Shown here: piece by piece, positions 12,108 to 22,984 of the stretch | Position numbering within the stretch: the first letter of the stretch is position 1 | Layout of the letters: each line of letters starts with the position of its first letter | Assembly (NCBI RefSeq): GCF_010093595.1 | Contig: NW_022985440.1 | Coordinates: forward strand, 1,550,325 to 1,614,324 | Reading direction: 5' to 3' | Origin: Mytilinidion resinicola | Lineage: Eukaryota > Ascomycota > Dothideomycetes > Mytilinidiales > Mytilinidiaceae | DNA length: 64,000 nt | Program-made: the position numbers and the translations under genes | The notes under the pieces: generated by a model | What the model saw: only the letters and a program-made list of their open reading frames with translations | What the model was told of the DNA's origin: nothing | Database searches by the model: none

Positions 12108-14055
12108 ATGTCCTATTCGAGTAGTCTCACAGGGAAGGAGAGGTCGAGATGGCCGCCTCTGACCCGCATGCTGCAGTCCGGGGAGATGACCGACGAAGCA
12201 CCACGGGAGTTGTTCCTCAAAGAGAAGATTGATCGATGGTACGTGTAACGAGGAAGCCTCGGAGAATATCAGCTGACAAACTCTTAGGATGGTGAACGAG
12301 GGATATCGAAGACTGTAAGTGCTAGGCGTGGGCGAACTTTACGAGCCTTTACTGACTCTTCAAGATTCGTCTTCGTATTTCTACTTCTACATCTAATGGT
12401 CTTCATCTTCGGAATGATGAATTATGGCATGACGGTAACCTGTCCATTTCTCACGAGTTGGACTTTCGCTAATTCGGAATGTTAGGATCGATCCGTCAAC
12501 GCTCGCGCCATGTTAGGACTGACATTCCCAATAGCTCGCTCGGCGGCTCTCGTGCTTCACGTCGACATTGCGCTGCTCTTGTTTCCAGTCTGCCGCAATT
12601 TCATCTCGATGCTCCGGCGGACGCCTCTAAATGGCATCATTCCGTTTGACAAGAACATCACTTTCCACAAATTGACTGCCTGGTCCATCGTTTTCTTCTC
12701 CTGGGTTCACACCATTGCCCATTTGAACAATGTTGCCCGATTGGCGGCCTTCAACAAGATTGGGTTCAAGGGATTCATCAAGCTAAATTTTATGACTGGT
12801 CCCGGATGGTCCGGATACGTCTTGATAATTACTCTCATGCTCATCGCTTGGACGGCCATGGAGAAGCAGAAGAAGGCAAACTTTGAACGCTTCTGGTACA
12901 CACATCATCTCTTCGTTGTCTTCTTTATTTTCTGGTCCATTCACGGCGCGTTCTGCATGATCAAGCCCGATTTTGCACCCTTTTGCTCTGGTATCGGCGT
13001 TTTCTGGGAATACTGGATGTTTGGCGGGTTCCTATATTTGGCAGAAAGAATCTCAAGGGAGATTCGAGGGCGACACAAGACCTTTGTCTCCAAGGTCATC
13101 CAGCATCCAAGCAATGTTGTTGAGATTCAGATCAAGAAAGAGCACACCAAGACCCGGGCCGGACAGGTATGAGCACAATCCTCAAACACCCTGCTCAGGC
13201 TAATATCATCACAGTACATCTTTTTGTGTTGCCCTGAAGTCTCTGTCTGGCAATACCACCCCTTCACTCTGACGAGCGCACCAGAGGAAGACTACATTTC
13301 AGTTCACGTCCGAATGGTAGGGAACTTCACCAAAGCTTTAGGCAAAGCTCTTGGTTGCGAAGAATCTAGGAGGGGCGATTCAAAGGGAGAAAAGGGGGCC
13401 GTGGTGAAGAGCATCGATGATGAAGGACAAGCAACACTACGGAAGGTCCTTCCTCGCGTATACATCGACGGGCCTTTCGGAAGTGCATCAGAGGATGTGT
13501 TCAAGTTTGAGATTGCCGTTCTCGTCGGTGCTGGTATTGGCGTAACGCCCTTTGCATCCATTCTTAAGAGCATCTGGTACCGTATGAACTACCCCCAGGG
13601 CCGCACGCGTCTACGAAAAGTCTACTTCTTCTGGATCTGCAGAGACTTCGGATCTTTTGAGTGGTTCCGATCTCTGCTCCTGGCTATTGAGGCACAGGAT
13701 CTTGAGGACCATATTGAGATCCACACAGTACGTACTTCCAGAACAATGAGATCCGGCCATTAGACTAATTCCGCTATAGTACCTCACCGCCAAGATCAAG
13801 GTAGACGACGCCACAAACATCATGATCAACGACGCCAACGCCGAGCAAGACGCTATCACCGGCCTACGCGCACCCACAAACTTCGGCCGCCCGAACTGGG
13901 ACATGATTTTCAAGTCCATCCGCAAGATCCACGCACCCGCCGAAGCAGGCGTCTTCTTCTGCGGGCCCAAGCCGCTCGGCAGCGTGCTACACCAAAAGTG
14001 CAACATGTACTCGGAGCCCGGCTTCAACTTTGTGTGGGGCAAGGAAAACTTTTAG
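12108..14055 (+). CDS. noxB: NADPH oxidase B catalytic subunit
   Basis: Six exons, join(12108..12238,12288..12314,12365..12434,12486..13166,13215..13727,13780..14055), 565 residues. All introns are GT-AG, and the phases agree. This is a flavocytochrome b558-type oxidase that passes electrons from NADPH through FAD and two hemes to O2, giving superoxide across the membrane. Heme-ligand His pairs are near residues 137/151 (FHKLTAWSIVFFSWVH) and 216/229 (FWYTHHLFVVF...SIHG). The FAD site is WQYHPFTLTSAPEEDY, NADPH-binding segments are GAGIGVTPFASILKS and FCGPKPLGS, and the C-terminus is the typical FVWGKENF. The N-terminal extension and the PFDKNITFHK segment favour the NoxB/Nox2 class over NoxA. 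There are no EF hands, so it is not NoxC. In fungi this class acts in appressorium penetration and ascospore germination together with NoxR and tetraspanin. Confidence 0.95.
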
Positions 14056-15570
14056 ATGTTTGCGAGCCGCTTCCAGATTTCGGGCTTGTTTGTCTGGTTT
14101 ACGTATTGGGTGCTATGGTTAGCCTGTCTTTTACTATACCTGTTATATATTTACACTTGCTAGATATGGAGATAGTCTTGATTGCTGGGTCTCCGGTTGG
14201 CATTCGCTGCGTGCGGCGATGGTCGGCTGGGATTGTGGCCTATAGATGGAATATGAGATCATGTAAAGAATTTGGACGCTTGCGATTGCCACACTGTTGC
14301 GTTTTTGCTTGGGAATCTTAAGGGTCTCAACAGATGGGAGCATAGACAAATATTGATGTGGGGAGAAAGGAGATAATCGGGCTTCCAGCAATTCATACGG
14401 TAGTGTGCATCGACTCTCCTGCTTCTCTACAGTCGTCAGTCCTACGTCTCATTCATTTTGCTTATATACAACACATTCAAGCACCTTTCCCTTTCTTTCC
14501 TCATCCTTCCTTCTTCTCCTTCATATATATCTAGTTATAGCGCTCTATATACTCCTCTTCTCATAATCAACACGAATATATAACCTCAACACAACCACCT
14601 TCCCTCTCTCAACGCTCAGCGTACAGTCCGCACACCAGAGCCTACCAGGGAGGCCCAAGCAACAGCACAGTCTGTGCGCCCCTGGCGTCACGTGCTGTGC
14701 CACCAACGACAAGACGAGGTGACGAATGAAGGGTCCTTCGTTCCACGTTATATACATGGTCCGGACAGATTGTAGATAAGTCCGAAGTCACAGGCGCGTC
14801 TACCATGTGTTAAGCTCTTCGTGGACTGGGAACGAGCTAATGTGGGCGTCCGCACAACTAAGGTGACGAATTTTTCGATGAAGGGAAGTTCGATCTACGC
14901 TGTATCCGAGACATTTGTTTCCTAAGTCACATGCCCACCTCTCATAGGTTGGTCTCTTCAATGACTGGGAACGCGCGAATATGGCGTGTGGAGTTTGAAA
15001 GCGGGCGGAACGGCCGGCGCTATGCTTCTTCTTTAAGGAAACAGCGGGTTGATAGGGAGAGGACGAAGAAGATCATCCACGAAACAGTTTTCATATTGAC
15101 ATGCCGGGGGTTCGTGCAAGTTAGCAAGCTATGTTCACGCAACGGCCGGTTCAGGCACCTCTGAAATAGTTTCTCAATGAAGGGGGAGCCCCTCCCGAGA
15201 TAGGGTCATATTTATCAATGAGGTTGATGATGAAGAATTTCTCAAGCTATTCGATGATGGTGTCGATCATGCGAGGGATTACACTGACCGATCAACAGCT
15301 TCTCTAGCTCGGAAGTTGACGCAGGAAGTTAAGCTCGCTGTCTTCCCGCGACACAATTAGAATACTTACGATCCTGCCGTCACGTGAAAGACACTTACAT
15401 TCACCAATTCACCAACTTCGTCGGGTATTTAAACCAAGCACATTCCTTCTTTCCGGGAAAGGTTTCTCTTGCACCACCCATACACCACCAGCTTTTCAAC
15501 CCCAAGCATCCATACTTGAAAACCTCCGAAAGGCTAGTTATTCTACCTACATATCTTCGACAATATCAAG
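14056..15570. other. Intergenic with an imperfect tandem duplication
   Basis: No gene recognised. Two related blocks start with AGGTGACGAAT at 14717 and 14861, 144 bp apart. Both continue through an ACTGGGAACG segment and look like a diverged tandem repeat. A TATTTAAA-like box near 15424 may serve the F-box-like gene at 15571. Confidence 0.45.
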
Positions 15571-16732
15571 ATGGGAGGTAGAAAACGCAAGTGGGCCAAT
15601 GGTCAACATACCACAGAGCCTAAGAATAAGACGAAGCGCAAGCCTGAATGGGAGCCGACTGGGCCTTTCAGACTCCTCGACCTCCCTAGAGAACTTCGTG
15701 ACATGGTATATGGCCATGTACTAGGACCAATCGAACCAGAGTTCCAGGCCTCGAAGACACCTATCGCATACGCCGACCCTCCCGGCCTTAAATTTGGCTG
15801 CTACGGTGCGGCTCACAACCAAAACAATGTTCAACCTTTGCTGTGGTTTCAAAATCCGCTGCCGGAAGTTCGTCCGGCTAAGACCACGAGGGCTGCTATA
15901 CTCCAGACGTCGAAGCAGGTAAGCCACTCTGACAGTACCGCTACAGGCAGCAACGGCTGGATACTGAAATGCATAGGTCTACGGGGAGGCAAAGGAAGTC
16001 CTTTATAAGTCTCACATCTTCCAAGTGGATATGAATAACGTCTACTGGCGCTTCGATCCACCTGCTCCAGCCGACGAAGACGAAGATGCTGAAGACACCC
16101 GCATGAAGGCACAATACGGGCAGCACTACACCAACCGCACTACTTACTCCAACACAGCTTGGCTCCGGGCAGCTGCTGCGGTATCGATTGGATGGGACCT
16201 GTCTTCGATCCGGCGGATGCATCTGCACATCGACTTGCGGCAGGGGTGGAACAATCTTTACTACAATTTACCCATTCACAGTATGGAGATGTCTCATCTA
16301 TGCAACCTACTCCAGGTCTTCAACTTCTCAGCGCTCTACAAGATGACGAAGCTGCGAGAACTGCGTGTTTCCTTCGTCCATGATGGGCTGGTCAACGAAC
16401 CTGGGACGTTGGCCTTCTTTAGAGGAACGGGACGCGCACCTCTTGCGATGCGAGATTTCATGCGGAGATTCATCTCTTCGATCCCAAAGAGCGTGGGGAA
16501 GGTCCGTTGGGGGTTGAGCGAGGAAGAGAGGCAGGAGGGCGCGTTCATTACTCCAAGAATGAGCACGAACGAGAAGAAATACATTGAGAACCACGCCAAC
16601 CGAGGCTCATACGCTCACGTTGACGCGGAGGTCATGGAGGCGTTAGCAAGAGAATTCGAGTACTTCCGAGGTGGAGATGCTGAGTACTACTTGAATACTG
16701 TTGAGGCGGAGGGGCAAGGAGAAGTGGTCTGA
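15571..16732 (+). CDS. F-box-like (2EXR-type) protein, paralog 1
   Basis: Two exons, join(15571..15918,15977..16732), 367 residues, with a GTAAGC donor and an intron of 58 nt. After a basic N-terminus the motif FRLLDLPRELRDMVYGHVL at residues 31-49 is the F-box-like/2EXR signature common in expanded Dothideomycete families. The rest has no known catalytic motif; the segment IPKSVGKVRWGLSEEE is conserved in two further copies in this window (25952-27256 and 37711-38172). F-box proteins usually recruit substrates to SCF ubiquitin ligases, but partner and substrate are unknown. This is the only intact copy of the three. Confidence 0.8.
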
Positions 16733-17305
16733 AGACGAAGGGTGTGAGCGAGCGGAGTTCTGGACTCTGTTGTTTCAACACCCCAATGTGCACCCTACCG
16801 AACCCCTTCTGCGTACGTGACCTGGTGCCGCTGTGGCTGAGTTTGGCTCAGGCCCGGCTCAGCTTCGGCTCAGTTCTCCTCAGGTCTACTCACCCTTGCT
16901 CACCCTTACTTACTGGCTGCGGTATAGTCTTAGATATACCTTACTAGAAACTATTAAGTTTTAGTAAAAAGTTTTAAATCTATTTCTAGATTATAAATTA
17001 GGGCTTTATACTATTTTATAAGCCTTATAAACTTAAGCTACTTTTTAAAAGTATTTTTGTAAGGGGCTTGCAGAGGCCTGCTATCGAGTATGCATGTGCT
17101 CCAGAAAACAGAATAATTCTATTAAAGAAGAGACGGAAGCAGGCCAGCTCGGAGAGCTGGAAAGGGGGCCTGCCAAGCCCGGCCATGTGCACGGCCGACA
17201 GCTAGCTAGCAGCCAGCTCCGGAGGCCCACGGCCGTAGGAGCTTCCACCAGGGCATAGCCCGTAAACAGGGCGCAGCCCATCACAATTTTCTACTTTTAT
17301 TTTTA
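16733..17305. other. AT-rich flank of a MITE
   Basis: From about 16925 to 17055 the DNA is very A/T-rich with many TpA steps, as is 17930-18040 on the other side of the MITE. This fits an older RIP-degraded repeat into which the MITE inserted. No gene seen. Confidence 0.45.
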
Positions 17306-17922
17306 GGGGACTACTAATCGTACACCCCCTAATTCCTAGACATACACGCCCTTTTCACTACACGTACACCCCCTCCCCCCCTATCGCTTCACCACCTTCT
17401 GATTGGCTCGGAGGGCTGCTCCGTAGCCTCCGATTCGCTCGCTTAACTTGCTCATTAATTCCGAATGCTCTCTCCAAATGCGGCCATGTACAACACAAGC
17501 AATTACATTATGCCAATTTGTATAGCCTTACGTACGAGCTTATATACAAGCTCACGTACGAGCTCATGTATAGCCTCACGTACGAGCTCACGTACGAGCT
17601 CACGTACGGCCTCATGTATAGCATCACGTACAGCCTTGTGTATAGCATTACATACGGCCTCACGTACGAGCTCACGTACGGCCTCGTGTATAGCATCACG
17701 TATGGCCTCACATACGAGCTCACGTACGGCCTCGTGCATAGCATCACGTACAGCCTCGCGTATAGCATCACGTGTAGAGAGACGTAAGGGTGAATGCCCG
17801 GAGGAAGCTCCGGGCTCTCCGAGCCAATCAGAAGGTGGTGAAGCGCCAAGAAGGGGGGGTGTACATGGAGTGAAAACGGGGTGTACGTCTAGGAATTAGG
17901 GGGTGTACGATTAGTAGTCCCC
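17306..17922. mobile_element. MULE-derived MITE (copy A, 617 bp)
   Basis: The ends are inverted repeats: GGGGACTACTAATCGTACAC at 17306 and its reverse complement ending at 17922. Perfect pairing runs about 36 bp and imperfect pairing about 105 bp, to a subterminal block CTTCACCACCTTCTGATTGG at about 17388. That block recurs in the larger element at 19484-22856 and the element at 41396-42371. The interior is a string of short repeats built on CACGTACG and TATAGC. It has no coding capacity; the open frames across it come from the repeats. The flanks are T-rich and no clean target-site duplication can be read. Confidence 0.85.
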
Positions 17923-18134
17923 TTTTTTTTTAACTATTTTTTTAATAAATTCTTACTATATTATAGCTACTAGCCTTATAGCTTATTATTACTAGTAATT
18001 AGATCAAATTATTATATTATACTCTACCTTTAGTAGGGTTTTATTTGTAAGCGATCGGCGTTTTATGGCGTTAACTACTTACGTCCTAGAGCCGACTATA
18101 TAAAGATGGAAATGCTAAGTGTTAATTGGAACTA

Positions 18135-19052
18135 CTAAACTTTTCTCCCCACTATACACACCTGATCAAGCGTATGATAAACTCCCTCATCAACCTCCTT
18201 CATTGCTTCCACCTTAAGTCTCTCAATTCTCTCTTCGCTCCACCCATTTCCATCCACGCCAACCAATGCCTGCAAGCATCCCAAGAAACAAACAATGGTA
18301 TTTCTAGTCCCTTTGTCCCTTAGCTGCAACTCCGGGTCCTGCAACCTATCCGTCGAAAACACATCTTCGTGCACATCCGTCAAGCCTAATTTTCGAAACA
18401 CATCTTCCCTCCTCATATTCTTCGGCTCCCGCATCACCATTCCTATGACGATATCGTCTTTGGCACGAAATGGCTCCAGACCGTCATAGATCTCCTGGCA
18501 CGCGGCGCGAGACGAGCCAGCAACGGAATTGTACAGTGTAAAGTTGCACGAATCGATCCATTGTAGCCAGCCGCCCGGCTTCAGCAATGTCATTACATTC
18601 TCAATGGCAAGAGCCCATGCCGCCCGCGTAGTCGCAACGCTGACAAAGCGGACTGCAACTACATCAAAGCTTCCTATCTCAGAAGCTGGGAAGGGTAGAA
18701 GCATGTCTTGTATTTGAAACGACACGTTTTGTGGTAATGTTTGAGTTGGTGGGAATGCCGAGGATGAGACGTCGAAGCCAATGAGTTGGCATGTTGGAGG
18801 TAGACTTTTGGCGACGTCTAAGAGCCAGATACCGGTGCCGGTGCCAATGTCTGCTATTTTGATCGTGGGTGAGTTGAGTGGGATGTTGGGGTGGACGAGG
18901 AAACCGAAAGTTTTGGTTGTGGCGAAGTGTTGTTCGTCTAGTCTGTGGAGGGGTTCAGTTTGGATATCTTGCTGATAGGATTCTGAGGCTTGCCGTTCTG
19001 GTACTTCTTCACAAGAAAAGATTTCTGCATTGGGATCTTGTGACACTGTCAT
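18135..19052 (-). CDS. SAM-dependent class I methyltransferase (LaeA/UMTA-like)
   Basis: Single exon, 305 residues from the first ATG (19052); the frame is open upstream only through a non-ATG start. Motif I is ADIGTGTGIWLLDVAKSLP, followed by a post-I acidic motif (IGFDVSSSAFP) and a motif-IV-like SFDVVAVRFVS. The C-terminal half has the helical layout of the fungal LaeA/UMTA-like methyltransferases that are often found near secondary-metabolite genes. The acceptor is unknown. It stands alone between MITE A and the degenerate MULE, with no pathway partner next to it. The frame is intact. Confidence 0.8.
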   Translation of the reverse strand: MTVSQDPNAEIFSCEEVPERQASESYQQDIQTEPLHRLDEQHFATTKTFGFLVHPNIPLNSPTIKIADIGTGTGIWLLDVAKSLPPTCQLIGFDVSSSAFPPTQTLPQNVSFQIQDMLLPFPASEIGSFDVVAVRFVSVATTRAAWALAIENVMTLLKPGGWLQWIDSCNFTLYNSVAGSSRAACQEIYDGLEPFRAKDDIVIGMVMREPKNMRREDVFRKLGLTDVHEDVFSTDRLQDPELQLRDKGTRNTIVCFLGCLQALVGVDGNGWSEERIERLKVEAMKEVDEGVYHTLDQVCIVGRKV

Positions 19053-19483
19053 GATGATATTGTGAGGTGCCCCGTTTGGAGCTACGGCCAAGTTCGCCGG
19101 CAATGTGGGAGCGATAGCGGAGGAAGAAAACCGCTGACTAATATGGCTATCTAAGTTTGTGTGAGAGAGAGAGCTGATGTCAGGAGTGTGGCCGAGGAAA
19201 GGGTTGTATTGCTATTGACGAGGTTGCGTGGAGAGGAGAGAGGCTCCGGCCACGAGCCATATATGTGGAGCGCGCAAGGCGCCGGAAGAACCCTCGGCCC
19301 GGGATCACGGGACGTCCGTGCACGTGATGTCCCGTAACCTCAATGACTGCCAAGAGAACCTGGAGGAACAGCGTGACAGCTGATCTAGAGAGTGAACTCT
19401 GCTAGATCCCGTCTAGATATATAGGATGCAGAATGCAACATATAGCGTAGGATGACGTGATATAGCTTAAAGCCATTTCTTAT
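19053..19483. other. Upstream region of the methyltransferase
   Basis: Non-coding. Includes a GC-rich stretch with CACGTGATGTCCCG near 19320 and then AT-rich sequence up to the MULE terminus. Confidence 0.4.
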
Positions 19484-19924
19484 AGGGCGCTGCTAATACC
19501 ACACCCCCTTTTCACTGCGCGTACACCCCCCCCCCTCTTGGCGCTTCACCACCTTCTGATTGGCTCGGAGAGCCCGGAGCTTCCTCCGGGCATTCACTCT
19601 TACGTCTCTCCACACGTGATGCTATACGCGAGGCCGTACGTGATGCTATACACGAGGCCGTACGTGATGCTATATAAAATGGAGAGGCTGTATAGCTATG
19701 CCCATTTTATATAGCCTCACACATAAGCTTACGTACGAGCTCATGTACAAGCTTACGTACGAGCTCATATACAAGCTCACGTAGTCTAAGTCTAAGTATA
19801 AGTATAGAATAGAATTCTATTCTAGAAGTGCCTACGTGCCTAACAGCATGCTAAACCTGTCAAAACCTCACCTTATTACGGCTCCTTTGCATCGAGCCTG
19901 GCCCCGTAGCATCGCCGCCTGCAC

Positions 19925-22626
19925 CTACTCCTCATACTGATCTACATACGCCTCAGCCTCATACTCATATTGATACTCCGCAGGCCCTAGAACATTCCTA
20001 CGGCTCTTTGGCCGGCCTGATAACTCAGCAGTGCCTACAGCGACACCTGTTGGGCGCTGAGACCCTCCTAGACGTGCCTGTAGAGCTGCAATCTGTCGTA
20101 GAATATCCGCACGGTCATCCTCTTGTTCCACCTGAGGTTGAGGCTGAGCACTATCTTGCCTCTGAGCTCGTGCCTTTTTCCGCGGTACCTTATCCTTTGC
20201 ACCAGGCGGCCGGCCACGCTTCTTAGCTACAGGTACAGCCGTAGGTGTAGCCGTAGGTGTAGCCGTATGCGCTGCTGTATGCGCTGCCGTATGCGCTGCT
20301 GTATGCGCTGCCGTATGCGCTGCTGTATGCGCTGCTGTAGGTTCTGCCGTAGGTGCTGCCGTAGGCTCAAGAAGGGCCAGATCAATTTGAGAAATATCAA
20401 TACCAGTCCTAGCAGCTGTAGCCATCGACTGAGGGGCATCCTGGCGGACAGGGATGGCCGGATTTTGCTGTAAAGACGCTGGCAAATGTCGTAGAGCTGT
20501 GCCTCGTTGTCCATCTTGTTCACCTCCACGTTGAGCTGCCAAACCTATACCCATAGCAACTTCAAACCTAGATGGATCTCTCTGGGTATTGTTGTACGTA
20601 TGGTGACCTCTCCTCTCAATAGCAGGGCGGCCATGTCGACGCTCAACAACGGCAGGATCAAGTACATCCTCAAAAGGTCCAAAAGGAATAGCCGGTTGTT
20701 GTATGCCTGGCCGAGCAAACCACCAGTGGTGATCTATCTCATCTGGTTGTATATAGAGCACCGGATCTACACGATTTGTAAGCGCCCGATGTAGGCGATT
20801 GTGTAGCTTGTGAGCGCACGGCATGCCGTATATATTTGTGAACGTATAAGTGCAGTTGTTCGGGTTGTATTCATCTGATTTCGCCTTCTTAAGCTGCGTC
20901 TTAAGGAGGACCAACGCCTGCGGTGTAACCGCATTAAGTAGATCACGGAATTCCTTCTCATTGACATCATGACGAGTTCTAGCATGCCACTTTGCCTTGT
21001 GGTCCTCGTATTTTGATTTGGTAGTAAGGATGAGGTTCTGGATGTTGAGGAGTACGTCGAATAGATGGCCAGTTGACACCTGGAGGAAGCCCTTGAGTAG
21101 GCCGTGCGCGCCCTCGTTCCGTGATGTAACACTGTGAGAAACTCGGTTAGCATTATACACCTAAATTTGCATCTGCTCGACCCAAATCTCAACACTAAGA
21201 CGTGCGAATTTGAAGCTTAAACTTCACAAGGGGTTTGTTGACATGTAGAACAAGCAGCGCTGAAGAGGGCAAGAAGAAAGCTTGAAGAATGATCGAGAAA
21301 TAGGACATAAGCAGACACTTACGTGGTTCCAAAATGTCGAGCTGTTCGAGTGTAGCAAGTTGCCCATACCCACCTACACGGCCACCACTCCTCCTCTATA
21401 TACTCTACAAGGCTAGGCCTCTCCTTATAGTCGTTAAGGAGCTTTATCTAAGCCTTATTAAATTAAATACAGTCCTCTAGCTTCTGTATAGCGCTCCAAC
21501 GGATCATGAATTCACCCTTTTTCTCTTGCTGCCTCTTTTCCTTTGCCGCCTTCTGTTCTTCCGTGTCATTCTCCATCGGCGCATCAGCATGGCCTACAGA
21601 GAATGTCGCCTTCTCCTTGTATGCATCTACTAGCTTGGTGTTGATGTTCTTGTCGATGTGCTATACACACAGGAGGCGCGGGACAGTAGGCCATCGTGCA
21701 CGTAGTGCGTTCCTTAGAGCTTGTTCCTTATCCGTTAAGAAAACGCGTGGTACAATAGAATAGCGTTGAAAGAGCTCGAAGAGCTGCTGTACTGCCCATT
21801 TGTAGTTTGCTTCCTTCTCTCTAGGAATAAAGCAGTAGCTAATCTCGAAGTTGTTGCTTGTGCACGTCACACCGGTTATATGGAGGAACGGCATGCCGAA
21901 TCTATTAGTCTTGTAGGTGCAGTCCATAAGTATAATATTGTAGTTCGACTGTAGAATCTCGATAGAATCCGGATGAGCAAGGAAGAGGTGATCAATACAG
22001 TTCTGTTGATCCTTTGTATAGCTGTATATGTACTTCCTCTCTTGGCCGTCAGATGCAGGGAAAGTAGATGTTTCTAACGTATTGAGGAGCGCCTGTATAG
22101 GCGTAAGGCCACCGAGAAGCTCGTTACGGTACAGCGTTTGCTCATTTCGAATGTCTTAGAGGGTGATAGTTACTCCTTTCTTTAGCAGCTTTGTATACGT
22201 TTCCGTAGGTCTTGTTCCACTTGATGTATCAGTTCGAATAAGGGTGTTTGTTGATGCTGAGCGCTTCCTGTTGCATGCAACTGCTGTTGGTTTGAGTATA
22301 GGAGGATGGTTGTTGTAAGCTGCCTCCATCGTCTCCTATAGCCATATACATTTACTATCATAGCCAGGAGGCTGTCGAGTAAGTGTACCGTATATACTAC
22401 AGCCCTTTAACCTTGATAAGGTTCTACGCTCGCGGGCAGTAAGCTCTGTACTGCCAGCAAAGCAGCATTGAAACCATACTTTCCTCGTTTCCTTGGCCGG
22501 TGTTTTATTAGGTTTGGAGCGGAACTTTACAAAGCCGTAGCCTTGAGCCTTTGCATGCTCTGTGAGCGCTTCCTCGGCTTCCTCTATAGTGTTGTAGGAC
22601 CGTGTCGGTGGCGGCTGGAGGGCCAT
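19925..22626 (-). pseudogene. MULE transposase, disrupted by stop codons
   Basis: The N-terminus at 22626 (MALQPPPTRSYNT) is a FAR1-like DNA-binding region. The catalytic MULE domain is at 21928-21661 (MDCTYKTNRFGMPFLHITGV ... VPRVFLTDKEQALRNAL). A SWIM-type zinc finger (CTYTFTNIYGMPCAH) is near 20830, and an AT-hook-like KKRGRPPGAKD lies near the C-terminus, which ends at 19925. The frame is interrupted by TAG after KCIWL, TAA after GVTITL, TAG after RLLCV where the family has Trp-His, and several more near 21160-21480. Changes of CAA to TAA and TGG to TAG are the expected RIP outcome. The element cannot transpose on its own. Confidence 0.85.
20226..20352. repeat. 12-bp microrepeat in the transposase tail
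   Basis: Tandem units related to GCTGCTGTATGC encode repeated Ala-His-Thr-Ala and Ala-Thr-Pro-Thr on the minus strand, a low-complexity linker between the SWIM region and the AT-hook-like motif. Confidence 0.8.
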
Positions 22627-22984
22627 GGCGAGTGTATTGTAGAGGTGGAGGATGAGGATGTAATTGCTTGTGTACACGCCGCATTTGGAGAGAGCATTTG
22701 GAATTGGTAAGCGAATTAAGCGAGCGAATCGGAGGCTACGGAGCACCCCTCCGAGCCAATCAGAAGGTGGTGAAACGACGGGGGGGAGGGGGTGTACGCG
22801 CAGTGAAAAGGGGGTGTACGTGTAGGAATTAGGGGGTGTGGTATTAGCAGCGCCCTAAGTATATAGCTATAATAACTTAAAGTAATTACTGCACAGCACT
22901 ACTAACAGACTTGGCCAAAGGAGGCCGAGGTGAAATTGTAAATACTGTGATATATTCAGTTTAACACCCAGTTTGCCTTTCCAA

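Larger units (their letters stand above)
19484..22856. mobile_element. Degenerate Mutator-like element (3.4 kb)
   Basis: Begins AGGGCGCTGCTAATACCACA at 19484 and ends with the reverse complement at 22856. The inner TIR shares the ACACCCCCTAATTCC block and the CTTCACCACCTTCTGATTGG block with MITEs A and C; the left TIR lacks about 20 bp present in the right one. The left inner part (19600-19790) carries the same CACGTACGAGCT-type repeats as the MITEs. It encodes a minus-strand MULE transposase remnant (separate entry), so it is the likely source or sister of the MITE family. No target-site duplication was recognised. Confidence 0.85.

Noticed and set aside
17520..17790. CRISPR-like regular repeats
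   Set aside because: Units are directly adjacent with no unique spacers, inside a eukaryotic MITE.
17465..17899. Open frames of 78-144 codons on both strands in MITE A
   Set aside because: They arise from short repeats that lack stops; the predicted peptides are only repeats.
19475..22865. A 9-bp target-site duplication around the MULE
   Set aside because: Flanking 9-mers do not match; the same holds for MITEs A and C, so no duplication is claimed.
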